Assembly: GCF_000526935.1 (NCBI RefSeq)
Contig: NZ_JAHA01000010.1
Location: forward strand, 62,001-126,000
Reading direction: 5' to 3'
From: Butyrivibrio sp. FCS014
Lineage (GTDB): Bacteria > Bacillota > Clostridia > Lachnospirales > Lachnospiraceae
DNA length: 64,000 bases
How positions within the stretch are numbered: the stretch's first letter is position 1; each line of letters starts with the position of its first letter. The position numbers were made by a program, and so were the translations under genes. Below are positions 1 to 9,072 of this stretch, piece by piece. Under the pieces are notes generated by a model that was not told the DNA's origin, searched no databases, and saw nothing but the letters and a program-made list of their open reading frames with translations.

Positions 1-3000
1 TAATCCGCAATCTGTGTAAGAATTGGCTTCTCAGCATCCTGTGTCTCAACAGATGTATACCATCCCGTAAAGTCAAAGCCATCCGCAGTCGCTTTAGGAT
101 TAACTTTTACTACTGCTCCATATTCATACTGCATTCTGGTCAATTCGCTCTGCGCAGGATTAGGAACCGCTCTTTCCGGTACACTTGTGTATGAATATGT
201 TACATAGTACTTATTTCTTGTGTAGTAATAATCTACTACTGTTGTACCATCTGCTGCTATTGTTACCTCTTTGGCTGCAGGTGATGTAAATCCAGTAATC
301 GTAAGAACTGCAGGGGTTACCTTTGCATCGGATGTTCCTGTAAGGCTATCTGTCTGATAGTTTTCATAGTTAGTATCATTTTCCGGTGTAGCAGATTTAT
401 TAAGCTTCTGTGTCCAGTGCCTTACAACATATGCTGTGTCTGTCCTTGCTGTCCATGTTGCATAAAGAGTGAGATCAGCTGCATTTCCATACTCTGCATT
501 CACTCCATAGGAAGCTCCGGTTCCATCCTTCTTTGTGTTCCAGCCTGCAAAGTCATATCCCTTCTTGGTAAATCCGTTATTTCTGATGTTTACCTTGCCA
601 GGGTATGTGAATTCCTGGCTGGATGTTGATCCGCCTGTGTGTCCATTTCCCTCATACGTTACTGTATAGCTGATTCCCTTGTAGTAATAATCTACTACTG
701 TTGTGCCATCTGCTGCTATTGTTACCTCTTTGGCTGCAGGTGATGTAAATCCAGTAATCGTAAGAACTGCAGGGGTTACCTTTGTATCGGATGTTCCTTT
801 AAGGCTATCTGTCTTATAGATTCCATAGTTGGTATCGTTCTCTGGAGTTGATGGCCTTCCTGCCTTCTGTGTCCAGTGCCTTACAACATATGCTGTGTCT
901 GTCCTTGCTGTCCATGTTGCATAAAGAGTGAGATTAGCTGCATTTCCATACTCTGCATTCACTCCATAGGAAGCTCCGGTTCCATCCTTCTTTGTGTTCC
1001 AGCCTGCAAAGTCATATCCCTTCTTGGTAAATCCGTTATTTCTGATGTTTACCTTGCCAGGGTATGTGAATTCCTGGCTGGATGTTGATCCGCCTGTGTG
1101 TCCATTTCCCTCATACGTTACTGTATAGCTGATTCCCTTGTAGTAATAATCTACTACTGTTGTGCCATCTGCTGCTATTGTTACCTCTTTGGCTGCAGGT
1201 GATGTAAATCCAGTAATCGTAAGAACTGCAGGGGTTACCTTTGTATCGGATGTTCCTTTAAGGCTATCTGTTTTATAGATTCCATAGTTGGTATCGTTCT
1301 CTGGAGTTGATGGCCTTCCTGCCTTCTGTGTCCAGTGCCTTACAACATATGCTGTGTCTGTCCTTGCTGTCCATGTTGCATAAAGAGTGAGATTAGCTGC
1401 ATTTCCATACTCTGCATTCACTCCATAGGAAGTTCCGGTTCCATCCTTCTTTGTGTTCCAGCCTGCAAAGTCATATCCCTTCTTGGTAAATCCGTTATTT
1501 CTGATGTTTACCTTGCCAGGGTATGTGAATTCCTGGCTGGATGTTGATCCGCCTGTGTGTCCATTTCCCTCATACGTTACTGTATAGCTGATTCCCTTGT
1601 AGTAATAATCTACTACTGTTGTGCCATCTGCTGCTATTGTTACCTCTTTGGCTGCAGGTGATGTAAATCCAGTAATCGTAAGAACTGCAGGGGTTACCTT
1701 TGTATCGGATGTTCCTGTAAGTCTATCTGTCTGATAGATTCCATAGTTGGTATCGTTCTCTGGAGTTGATGGCATTTCTGCCTTCTGTGTCCAGTGCCTT
1801 ACAACATATGCTGTGTCTGTCCTTGCTGTCCATGTTGCATAAAGAGTGAGATTAGCTGCATTTCCATACTCTGCATTCACTCCATAGGAAGTTCCGGTTC
1901 CATCCTTCTTTGTGTTCCAGCCTGCAAAGTCATATCCCTTCTTGGTAAATCCGTTATTTCTGATGTTTACCTTGCCAGGGTATGTGAATTCCTGGCTGGA
2001 TGTTGATCCGCCTGTGTGTCCATTTCCCTCATACGTTACTGTATAGCTGATTCCCTTGTAGTAATAATCTACTACTGTTGTGCCATCTGCTGCTATTGTT
2101 ACCTCTTTGGCTGCAGGTGATGTAAATCCAGTAATCGTAAGAACTGCAGGGGTTACCTTTGTATCGGATGTTCCTGTAAGTCTATCTGTCTGATAGATTC
2201 CATAGTTGGTATCGTTCTCTGGAGTTGATGGCATTTCTGCCTTCTGTGTCCAGTGCCTTACAACATATGCTGTGTCTGTCCTTGCTGTCCATGTTGCATA
2301 AAGAGTGAGATTAGCTGCATTTCCATACTCTGCATTCACTCCATAGGAAGCTCCGGTTCCATCCTTCTTTGTGTTCCAGCCTGCAAAGTCATATCCCTTC
2401 TTGGTAAATCCGTTATTTCTGATGTTTACCTTGCCAGGGTATGTGAATTCCTGGCTGGATGTTGATCCGCCTGTGTGTCCATTTCCCTCATACGTTACTG
2501 TATAGCTGATTCCCTTGTAGTAATAATCTACTACTGTTGTGCCATCTGCTGCTATTGTTACCTCTTTGGCTGCAGGTGATGTAAATCCAGTAATCGTAAG
2601 AACTGCAGGGGTTACCTTTGTATCGGATGTTCCTTTAAGGCTATCTGTCTTATAGATTCCATAGTTGGTATCGTTCTCTGGAGTTGATGGCCTTCCTGCC
2701 TTCTGTGTCCAGTGCCTTACAACATATGCTGTGTCTGTCCTTGCTGTCCATGTTGCATAAAGAGTGAGATTAGCTGCATTTCCATACTCTGCATTCACTC
2801 CATAGGAAGCTCCGGTTCCATCCTTCTTTGTGTTCCAGCCTGCAAAGTCATATCCCTTCTTGGTAAATCCGTTATTTCTGATGTTTACCTTGCCAGGGTA
2901 TGTGAATTCCTGGCTGGATGTTGATCCGCCTGTGTGTCCATTTCCCTCATACGTTACTGTATAGCTGATTCCCTTGTAGTAATAATCTACTACTGTTGTG

Positions 3001-6000
3001 CCATCTGCTGCTATTGTTACCTCTTTGGCTGCAGGTGATGTAAATCCAGTAATCGTAAGAACTGCAGGGGTTACCTTTGTATCGGATGTTCCTTTAAGGC
3101 TATCTGTCTTATAGATTCCATAGTTGGTATCGTTCTCTGGAGTTGATGGCATTTCTGCCTTCTGTGTCCAGTGCCTTACAACATATGCTGTGTCTGTCCT
3201 TGCTGTCCATGTTGCATAAAGAGTGAGATTAGCTGCATTTCCATACTCTGCATTCACTCCATAGGAAGCTCCGGTTCCATCCTTCTTTGTGTTCCAGCCT
3301 GCAAAGTCATATCCCTTCTTGGTAAATCCGTTATTTCTGATGTTTACCTTGCCAGGGTATGTGAATTCCTGGCTGGATGTTGATCCGCCTGTGTGTCCAT
3401 TTCCCTCATACGTTACTGTATAGCTGATTCCCTTGTAGTAATAATCTACTACTGTTGTGCCATCTGCTGCTATTGTTACCTCTTTGGCTGCAGGTGATGT
3501 AAATCCAGTAATCGTAAGAACTGCAGGGGTTACCTTTGTATCGGATGTTCCTTTAAGGCTATCTGTCTTATAGATTCCATAGTTGGTATCGTTCTCTGGA
3601 GTTGATGGCCTTCCTGCCTTCTGTGTCCAGTGCCTTACAACATATGCTGTGTCTGTCCTTGCTGTCCATGTTGCATAAAGAGTGAGATTAGCTGCATTTC
3701 CATACTCTGCATTCACTCCATAGGAAGTTCCGGTTCCATCCTTCTTTGTGTTCCAGCCTGCAAAGTCATATCCCTTCTTGGTAAATCCGTTATTTCTGAT
3801 GTTTACCTTGCCAGGGTATGTGAATTCCTGGCTGGATGTTGATCCGCCTGTGTGTCCATTTCCCTCATACGTTACTGTATAGCTGATTCCCTTGTAGTAA
3901 TAATCTACTACTGTTGTGCCATCTGCTGCTATTGTTACCTCTTTGGCTGCAGGTGATGTAAATCCAGTAATCGTAAGAACTGCAGGGGTTACCTTTGTAT
4001 CGGATGTTCCTTTAAGTCTATCTGTCTTATAGATTCCATAGTTGGTATCGTTCTCTGGAGTTGATGGCCTTCCTGCCTTCTGTGTCCAGTGCCTTACAAC
4101 ATATGCTGTGTCTGTCCTTGCTGTCCATGTTGCATAAAGAGTGAGATCAGCTGCATTTCCATACTCTGCATTCACTCCATAGGAAGTTCCGGTTCCATCC
4201 TTCTTTGTGTTCCAGCCTGCAAAGTCATATCCGTTCTTGGTAAATCCGTTATTTTTGATGTTTACCTTGCCAGGGTATGTGAATGTCTGGCTGGATGTTG
4301 ATCCGCCTGTGTGTCCATTTCCCTCATACGTTACTGTATATTGTTTGCTTGACCAAACGGCATACATAACAACAGGCTCACCGGTGAGAACAGTAATCTT
4401 GTTATTAGTAAAGGTCTCAGCCTGGCCTCTATCAGCACTTGCCTTATCCCTGTTCCAGCCTATGAGAGTATAGCCTTCCCTCGTGAATTTAACGTTATTA
4501 TTAGTCTTGTAGTCAAGAACCGTGAAATCACGAGATGTTTCCTGCTGAGTACTTGATCCCGATGAAGAATTAGGATCCTGATAAATTTTTCCATTTCCAC
4601 CATTAGGATCATATCTTACATCAAATGAGTATTTAAATTCATCGTATTTGGCATAAAAATCGAATCCTGTTTTCCCGCCGCAATCTTTAGCAGCCTTAAC
4701 AAAGTCTTCATACTCATAAAACTTTGTTCTCTTCCACTCAGCGGATGTCTCACCAGTACGGAATTCAAACTGTACCGTATCCTTGGTTGATACATTGATA
4801 TCCAGCAGTGTAAACTCGTAGCAGTTGTCCTCCATGCCATCACGCTGAATCATTGGATACGGAGTACCATTAATATATACATACATCTTGCCTTCAAGTT
4901 TTCTGAATTCCTCTTCGTCCGGAATACGCATATCAACATGTGTTTTCCTTATTACCGGCTTTGTCGGATCAGTAGTTATATTGTTATTGGTATAGAAGAA
5001 GAATATTTGTGAATCTTCAGGAATAGTTCCTAAAGCTCTATTTCCGTCGTACAACTTTACTTTTTTAGTAGTAGTAGTCCAAAGCCAAAATCCAGATGTT
5101 TCTTCGGTGTATTCAACATGCGTAATCCTTGTTACTGTGTTCTGAGAATTCACAACTCCCGCATGATTATATGTATATCCGTTAATCTTAGGAGCGATTG
5201 TATTAATTGCAGTCTTGACCTGCTTAGCTGAAATCTGTAGCTCGTTACCTGTTGCTCCGGTATCGATTTCTCGTACATATGCTGAATCTTCAGGATCATA
5301 CTCATATGTAACGGCATATATAGAAGCATAAGTGGAATTTGATCCACTTTTATATACTGCAACTGTATATGTTGAGAAATGCTTAGCATCAATAACGATG
5401 GCATTAGTTGTATTATTCTCTAATACCTTTTCCTGATTAACGCCCGACATATCATCTTCTACGTGATAAACCGCAAGGCTTGTATCAGAACTTGTTACAT
5501 CACTCTCAGCTTTGCTGATATCATCAAAAGTAACCCTGACGGTTCCATCCTGTGGCTGAACCTTACCTTCAGGATTCTCATCTGTGATCATGCTCTTAGC
5601 AAAGAAGTTGATGTCAAATGAAATAGTCTTCTGTACTTCGATTTCAGCTTCAGTATCTGCATTCAGATCCTCTTCGATCATGTCAGCAATCTGAGCTTCT
5701 TCTTTTGAGCTTAAAGTATCAACTGTGAAATATACATCGTCAGGAAGAACATCTTTAGCTGCAAAGAAAGAAATCTGGATACCATCAACAGTTGTGCTGT
5801 CCTTGAAGATCATATTGTATGTAGGACCTTCTGCATCCTCCTCTTCTTTCTCTTCCTTATTCTCAGCAAATACAGCTGTGTATGTATAGGTCAGCTTTGC
5901 GCCTTCTGCTTCAAGTGCCTCTTTTTCGGGAACAGCAGGAACAAAGGTGGGTTCATCGGTAATGAACTCGCCGTCCTCATCTTCCCATCGGATGAATTTA

Positions 6001-6554
6001 TATCCTTCTTCTGCCTCGGCAGTTGAACCCTTAAGTTCAAATTTCTCCGCATCAAGAGCAATCTTTTCACTCTTTGGAGATACCGAGCCGCCCCCGTTAG
6101 TAGAATACTTAACTACAAGGTAACCCTCTTCAGGGGTAGCATCCTCATCAGTTGCCTCATCAGTTGCATCATCGGCAACTTCCTCGGTCTCCTCATCGGA
6201 TGCCTCTTCATCGTCTCCATCCTCGGCCTGCTCTTCTTCAGTCTTGTTGACCTGCTGTTCAGGATCCTGTACTTCTTCGGTAGATCCCTCTACAGACTGA
6301 GCGGCGCCTGAGGCCTGAGCTTCATTCCCGGAAAAGGTCTGCTCTGCAGGCGGTGCTGTCTCCTTCCCATTAGTTTCCTCGACAATCTCTGACCAGGTGT
6401 TGCCTTCGGCATCATTGGTCTCGTCTGTCTGTGCTTCGATTTCTGCGGCATCCATAGCATATGCTCTTGTGCTTGCAAAGTCGCTGCCAAAGGTGGTTAC
6501 GACCAGAACAAATGCCAGTACGAACGCCAAAAATCTGTTCCACTTTTTCAACAT
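1..6554 (-). CDS. Giant secreted adhesin with InlB-type and MucBP-like tandem repeats (3' end outside window)
   Basis: The frame opens with ATG at 6554 behind a GGGAG ribosome site and runs off the left edge, so about 2,180 codons are visible and the C-terminus is missing. I checked the frame at the signal peptide, in the repeats and at the edge, and saw no stop. Residues 1-33 are a signal peptide (MLKKWNRFLAFVLAFVLVV start). Residues about 45-140 are very acidic. An InlB/Listeria-Bacteroides-type unit (Pfam Flg_new) follows, then a unique region to about residue 735. After that come about nine 153-residue units. Each pairs an InlB-type repeat (YTVTYEGNGHTGG, GYDFAGWNTKKDGTG, LYATWTA) with a MucBP-like segment (YVVRHWTQKAG, AADGTTVVDYYY). 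Such proteins are usually wall-linked adhesins. The anchor should lie beyond the window, and the class B sortase fusion at 17-22 kb is a possible partner. Function as an adhesin is inferred. Confidence 0.9.
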   Translation of the reverse strand, partial: MLKKWNRFLAFVLAFVLVVTTFGSDFASTRAYAMDAAEIEAQTDETNDAEGNTWSEIVEETNGKETAPPAEQTFSGNEAQASGAAQSVEGSTEEVQDPEQQVNKTEEEQAEDGDDEEASDEETEEVADDATDEATDEDATPEEGYLVVKYSTNGGGSVSPKSEKIALDAEKFELKGSTAEAEEGYKFIRWEDEDGEFITDEPTFVPAVPEKEALEAEGAKLTYTYTAVFAENKEEKEEEDAEGPTYNMIFKDSTTVDGIQISFFAAKDVLPDDVYFTVDTLSSKEEAQIADMIEEDLNADTEAEIEVQKTISFDINFFAKSMITDENPEGKVQPQDGTVRVTFDDISKAESDVTSSDTSLAVYHVEDDMSGVNQEKVLENNTTNAIVIDAKHFSTYTVAVYKSGSNSTYASIYAVTYEYDPEDSAYVREIDTGATGNELQISAKQVKTAINTIAPKINGYTYNHAGVVNSQNTVTRITHVEYTEETSGFWLWTTTTKKVKLYDGNRALGTIPEDSQIFFFYTNNNITTDPTKPVIRKTHVDMRIPDEEEFRKLEGKMYVYINGTPYPMIQRDGMEDNCYEFTLLDINVSTKDTVQFEFRTGETSAEWKRTKFYEYEDFVKAAKDCGGKTGFDFYAKYDEFKYSFDVRYDPNGGNGKIYQDPNSSSGSSTQQETSRDFTVLDYKTNNNVKFTREGYTLIGWNRDKASADRGQAETFTNNKITVLTGEPVVMYAVWSSKQYTVTYEGNGHTGGSTSSQTFTYPGKVNIKNNGFTKNGYDFAGWNTKKDGTGTSYGVNAEYGNAADLTLYATWTARTDTAYVVRHWTQKAGRPSTPENDTNYGIYKTDRLKGTSDTKVTPAVLTITGFTSPAAKEVTIAADGTTVVDYYYKGISYTVTYEGNGHTGGSTSSQEFTYPGKVNIRNNGFTKKGYDFAGWNTKKDGTGTSYGVNAEYGNAANLTLYATWTARTDTAYVVRHWTQKAGRPSTPENDTNYGIYKTDSLKGTSDTKVTPAVLTITGFTSPAAKEVTIAADGTTVVDYYYKGISYTVTYEGNGHTGGSTSSQEFTYPGKVNIRNNGFTKKGYDFAGWNTKKDGTGASYGVNAEYGNAANLTLYATWTARTDTAYVVRHWTQKAEMPSTPENDTNYGIYKTDSLKGTSDTKVTPAVLTITGFTSPAAKEVTIAADGTTVVDYYYKGISYTVTYEGNGHTGGSTSSQEFTYPGKVNIRNNGFTKKGYDFAGWNTKKDGTGASYGVNAEYGNAANLTLYATWTARTDTAYVVRHWTQKAGRPSTPENDTNYGIYKTDSLKGTSDTKVTPAVLTITGFTSPAAKEVTIAADGTTVVDYYYKGISYTVTYEGNGHTGGSTSSQEFTYPGKVNIRNNGFTKKGYDFAGWNTKKDGTGASYGVNAEYGNAANLTLYATWTARTDTAYVVRHWTQKAEMPSTPENDTNYGIYQTDRLTGTSDTKVTPAVLTITGFTSPAAKEVTIAADGTTVVDYYYKGISYTVTYEGNGHTGGSTSSQEFTYPGKVNIRNNGFTKKGYDFAGWNTKKDGTGTSYGVNAEYGNAANLTLYATWTARTDTAYVVRHWTQKAEMPSTPENDTNYGIYQTDRLTGTSDTKVTPAVLTITGFTSPAAKEVTIAADGTTVVDYYYKGISYTVTYEGNGHTGGSTSSQEFTYPGKVNIRNNGFTKKGYDFAGWNTKKDGTGTSYGVNAEYGNAANLTLYATWTARTDTAYVVRHWTQKAGRPSTPENDTNYGIYKTDSLKGTSDTKVTPAVLTITGFTSPAAKEVTIAADGTTVVDYYYKGISYTVTYEGNGHTGGSTSSQEFTYPGKVNIRNNGFTKKGYDFAGWNTKKDGTGASYGVNAEYGNAANLTLYATWTARTDTAYVVRHWTQKAGRPSTPENDTNYGIYKTDSLKGTSDTKVTPAVLTITGFTSPAAKEVTIAADGTTVVDYYYKGISYTVTYEGNGHTGGSTSSQEFTYPGKVNIRNNGFTKKGYDFAGWNTKKDGTGASYGVNAEYGNAADLTLYATWTARTDTAYVVRHWTQKLNKSATPENDTNYENYQTDSLTGTSDAKVTPAVLTITGFTSPAAKEVTIAADGTTVVDYYYTRNKYYVTYSYTSVPERAVPNPAQSELTRMQYEYGAVVKVNPKATADGFDFTGWYTSVETQDAEKPILTQIAD
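222..4340 (-). repeat. Tandem array, about nine units of 459 bp, inside the adhesin gene
   Basis: The period is exactly 459 bp (153 codons), so copy-number change keeps the frame. Units differ at only a few sites: gagatcagctg versus gagattagctg, ggaagctccgg versus ggaagttccgg, ggccttcctgcc versus ggcatttctgcc, and cctttaaggctatctgtctta versus cctgtaagtctatctgtctga. These variants recur in mosaic combinations among units, as expected from unequal crossing-over or gene conversion. The units at both ends are the most diverged. The unit encodes one InlB-type and one MucBP-like domain. Confidence 0.97.
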
Positions 6555-6618
6555 GTCTCTTTCTCCCTTTTATAATAATAGTTGCTTGTGAATAATAACC
6601 TTGTTTAGTGCGGAGGGG

Positions 6619-6840
6619 TTATGCTTCCCTCTCGTATGAAATCTCCCGGCCCTGGGCCAGTGCCTCATCCATGAGCTTCACCAGTTCAAGCATACTCCTG
6701 AACCGCTCGCTCCTGTTCTCATCTGCCCAGGTAACTTCCCCCTGCCAGGTTCCGTTGCTGCAGTAATCCACTTTGACGATAAAAGTGCCCTTCTGCCTCC
6801 CGGGGCCATGAGTAGTGCTGTTTAATTTTGAGTTGTCCAT
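6619..6840 (-). CDS. Small conserved hypothetical protein, 73 aa
   Basis: This short charged protein has no signal peptide or membrane segment. It starts MDNSKLNSTTHGPGRQKGTF, then FIVKVDYCSNGTWQGEVTWA, and ends in a helical acidic stretch (RFRSMLELVKLMDEALAQ). The start has an AAAGGA ribosome site. I recognise the type as a small protein seen in Lachnospiraceae genomes, without a known function. It lies 64 bp upstream of the adhesin, on the same strand and with no visible terminator between, so the two may be co-transcribed. The TWQGEV(T)W motif and the C-terminal helix suggest a compact beta-sheet plus helix fold; that is inference only. Confidence 0.75.
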   Translation of the reverse strand: MDNSKLNSTTHGPGRQKGTFIVKVDYCSNGTWQGEVTWADENRSERFRSMLELVKLMDEALAQGREISYEREA

Positions 6841-6881
6841 AGTTGTATCCTTTCCATCTTTTCCATTTTAGGAAAAGAGGT

Positions 6882-6890
6882 ATCATATCA
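6882..6890 (-). promoter_or_regulatory. Extended -10 promoter before the 73-aa gene and adhesin
   Basis: The minus strand reads TG-A-TATGAT, an extended -10 element about 40 bp before the ATG at 6840. No clear -35 box is seen. A 7-bp hairpin (CTTTTCC/GGAAAAG, plus positions about 6858-6877) lies between it and the ribosome site. Confidence 0.45.
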
Positions 6891-6989
6891 CCCATCATAA
6901 TTTAGAAATTTTTTGTTATATTTCTAAAAAAATCGTGAACTTTTGAATAATTATACTATGTTTTCGCCATATTAAAAGACTGAATTTCA

Positions 6990-7032
6990 TAAAGAAAGCC
7001 TTCGAAAACCCGTGTTTATGGGCTCGAAGGCA
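6990..7032 (-). terminator. Rho-independent terminator after the TPP-enzyme gene
   Basis: On the minus strand GCCTTCGAG-CCCA is followed, after a short loop, by GGGT(T)TTCGAAGGC and then TTTCTTTA. It lies 54 bp after the stop codon of the upstream gene. The T-tract is imperfect. Confidence 0.7.
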
Positions 7033-7085
7033 GTATCAATCTAATTGCTCGCAATTTATAAAATTTTTATAAATTTTTTTGATTT

Positions 7086-8963
7086 TCAGATGTACATGTT
7101 TCGCTGCAATTCCTCTCTTGATAAAAATGGAGCCATATCTTCCAAAGGCGGGCTTATGATTGAGCCGTCCGCCTCACATTTTGCGGTGTTTTTGGGCTCC
7201 CAGACCTGTTTCGTGTCGGTGAAGACTTCACAGATAAGAGGTCCCTGGCTTTCCAGTGCGTTTCGGATTCCTGCCGACAGCTCTTTTCCCGAGGTGATGG
7301 ATAGGTAGCGGTAGCCGAAAGCCTCCGCGATCTTCCTGTATGAGGGAAAAGAGATATCACCGCTGTCGGGGCCTATGCCAACCTTGGGGGCATCGCCGAA
7401 GAAGTTGTTCTGGGTGATGCGGATGGACTGATAGCCTTCGTTATTAATCAGGAATATCTTCACCGGAAGATTACCTGTGATGATGGTCTGCAGCTCCTGA
7501 AGGTTCATCATGATACTGCCGTCACCTTCAAGGCAGACGGTGTCTCTTTTGCCCGAAGCGATGCAAAGACCGATAGCGGCAGGAAGGCCGTAGCCCATGC
7601 TGGCTACCGCGTTGTTTACGATAAACCTTGTGCCGGGTTTTATGACGTAGGCCTGGTGGCCGGCGACGCAGCAGGCGCCGTTGCTGACTGCGGTAAGGCT
7701 CCCCTGAGGAAGCGCCTCGGAAAGCGCGCGGATGAAGCCGTAGACGTTGACTTTGTCATCCCCGGTGTTTATCTGGTCCTCTCGGACAACGGGATAGGTC
7801 TTTTTCCAGGAAAGGCATTGACGGCGCCAGTCCTCGGCGGGCGACAAGTACCCGTCACGGGGAAAAGAGCCATCGAAGGAATCAAGTTCCCTAAGGGCCG
7901 CCTCCATGAAGGCTTTGGCGTCGCAGCGGATTTTGAGATCCACGTGGATAGTGTGTTTGTTGAGCTCGGCTTCGTCTATATCCACCATTATTACTTTGGC
8001 GGCGCGGGCCCAGGTGTGGTAGTTGTAGCCCACCTGGCGGATGGAGAGGCGGGAGCCGATGACCAGAAGAAGGTCAGAGTTCTGGACGGCAAAATTGCCG
8101 GCACGGCCCCCCATGTTGCCGGCGCGGCCGCAGTATAGAGGGTGTTCGTCCTCTATAAGGTCAATGGAATTCCAGTAGGTGCAGACGGGAATGCCCAGCT
8201 TGTCCACAAGTTTGCGGAAAGCATCAAAGCCGCCGGATATTCGGACTCCGCCGCCTGCGTAGAGAACGGGACGCTTTGCGGCGCGGATCATGGCAAGGAT
8301 GTCGCTGATAATGGAGGGAGCCGGTTCCGAATAGTTGTCATCCGGGGGCTCGTAGCCGCGAAGAGTATCAGGATCGATATCCATGGACTGGAAATTCACG
8401 GGAATGTCGATCCAGACGGGGCCGGGGCGGCCTGTTTTCATAAGGTGCCAGGCTTTTTCCAGGTGGTATCTTATTCCCTCGGGGCTTTCGATCATGGCGG
8501 CATACTTGCAGAATCTTTCTGCCACATGGGTGATGTCGTATTCCTGGTCTCCGATGGACCTGGGGAGGCCGGACTTTCTTGTTCCGTAATGCGTATCCGT
8601 TGGCTGGATCGACTCGGAGTCGCCGGAGAGGCCGGCTTCGTACCTGACCGTGGTGTCGTAGCGGGTCTGGCCGGAGATTATGAACATGGGGATGGAGTCG
8701 AGGTAGCCGCCGAGAACGCCGGTGATGGTGTTGGTGCCGCCGGGGCCGGAAGTCACGCAGAGCGCCGCCACCTTATTGCCGTAGCGGGCGTAGCTCTCCG
8801 CGGCCATGGCTGCCCCCTGCTCGTGGTGGAAGTGGGTGCAGGTCATGCCCTTGGCGTTGGCGAAGCTGGCATTTAGGAACATGGCGCCGCCGCCCACTAC
8901 CGTGAAGCAGTCGGTGACGCCTTCTTTATGTAAGAATTCTACTACGTAATCGGAAAGTCGCAT
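7086..8963 (-). CDS. Thiamine-diphosphate-dependent enzyme, acetolactate-synthase-like
   Basis: This 625-aa protein has the three-domain layout of the ThDP family: an N-terminal pyrimidine-binding domain with the catalytic-type Glu in HEQGAA (about residue 48), a central Rossmann-like domain (RPVLYAGGGVRISGG), and a C-terminal pyrophosphate-binding domain with GDGSIMMNLQELQT...NN. It is longer than typical biosynthetic acetolactate synthase, and no regulatory subunit is adjacent. Homologues in polysaccharide loci include enzymes that attach two-carbon branches to nucleotide-deoxysugars (YerE type) and others of unknown substrate. The gene is noticeably GC-rich compared with the rest of the window. 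The ribosome site is weak (GGCGAGA). Substrate not assignable from sequence; a glycan-precursor role is inferred from context. Confidence 0.85.
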   Translation of the reverse strand: MRLSDYVVEFLHKEGVTDCFTVVGGGAMFLNASFANAKGMTCTHFHHEQGAAMAAESYARYGNKVAALCVTSGPGGTNTITGVLGGYLDSIPMFIISGQTRYDTTVRYEAGLSGDSESIQPTDTHYGTRKSGLPRSIGDQEYDITHVAERFCKYAAMIESPEGIRYHLEKAWHLMKTGRPGPVWIDIPVNFQSMDIDPDTLRGYEPPDDNYSEPAPSIISDILAMIRAAKRPVLYAGGGVRISGGFDAFRKLVDKLGIPVCTYWNSIDLIEDEHPLYCGRAGNMGGRAGNFAVQNSDLLLVIGSRLSIRQVGYNYHTWARAAKVIMVDIDEAELNKHTIHVDLKIRCDAKAFMEAALRELDSFDGSFPRDGYLSPAEDWRRQCLSWKKTYPVVREDQINTGDDKVNVYGFIRALSEALPQGSLTAVSNGACCVAGHQAYVIKPGTRFIVNNAVASMGYGLPAAIGLCIASGKRDTVCLEGDGSIMMNLQELQTIITGNLPVKIFLINNEGYQSIRITQNNFFGDAPKVGIGPDSGDISFPSYRKIAEAFGYRYLSITSGKELSAGIRNALESQGPLICEVFTDTKQVWEPKNTAKCEADGSIISPPLEDMAPFLSREELQRNMYI

Positions 8964-9072
8964 GGTTGTAATCTCGCCGTGGAATTATGAGTGTAGTTGG
9001 TGCGTTATGCACGCCGTGTGGCCGGGCCACAGGGTTTAGGACCTATGGCGCTTTGGCCGGGGCCACCGGCCT

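Noticed and set aside
417-4301. Nine repeated 70-codon Cys-rich plus-strand frames
   Set aside because: They are antisense shadows of the tandem units in the adhesin. The minus frame is open across all units, has a signal peptide and family motifs.
222-4340. CRISPR-like array
   Set aside because: The whole 459-bp unit is repeated without unique spacers and it is coding; this is a protein repeat.
7656-8876. Long plus-strand frames (160 and 244 codons) opposite the ThDP enzyme
   Set aside because: They have no family motifs or ribosome sites and arise from GC-rich third-position bias of the real gene.
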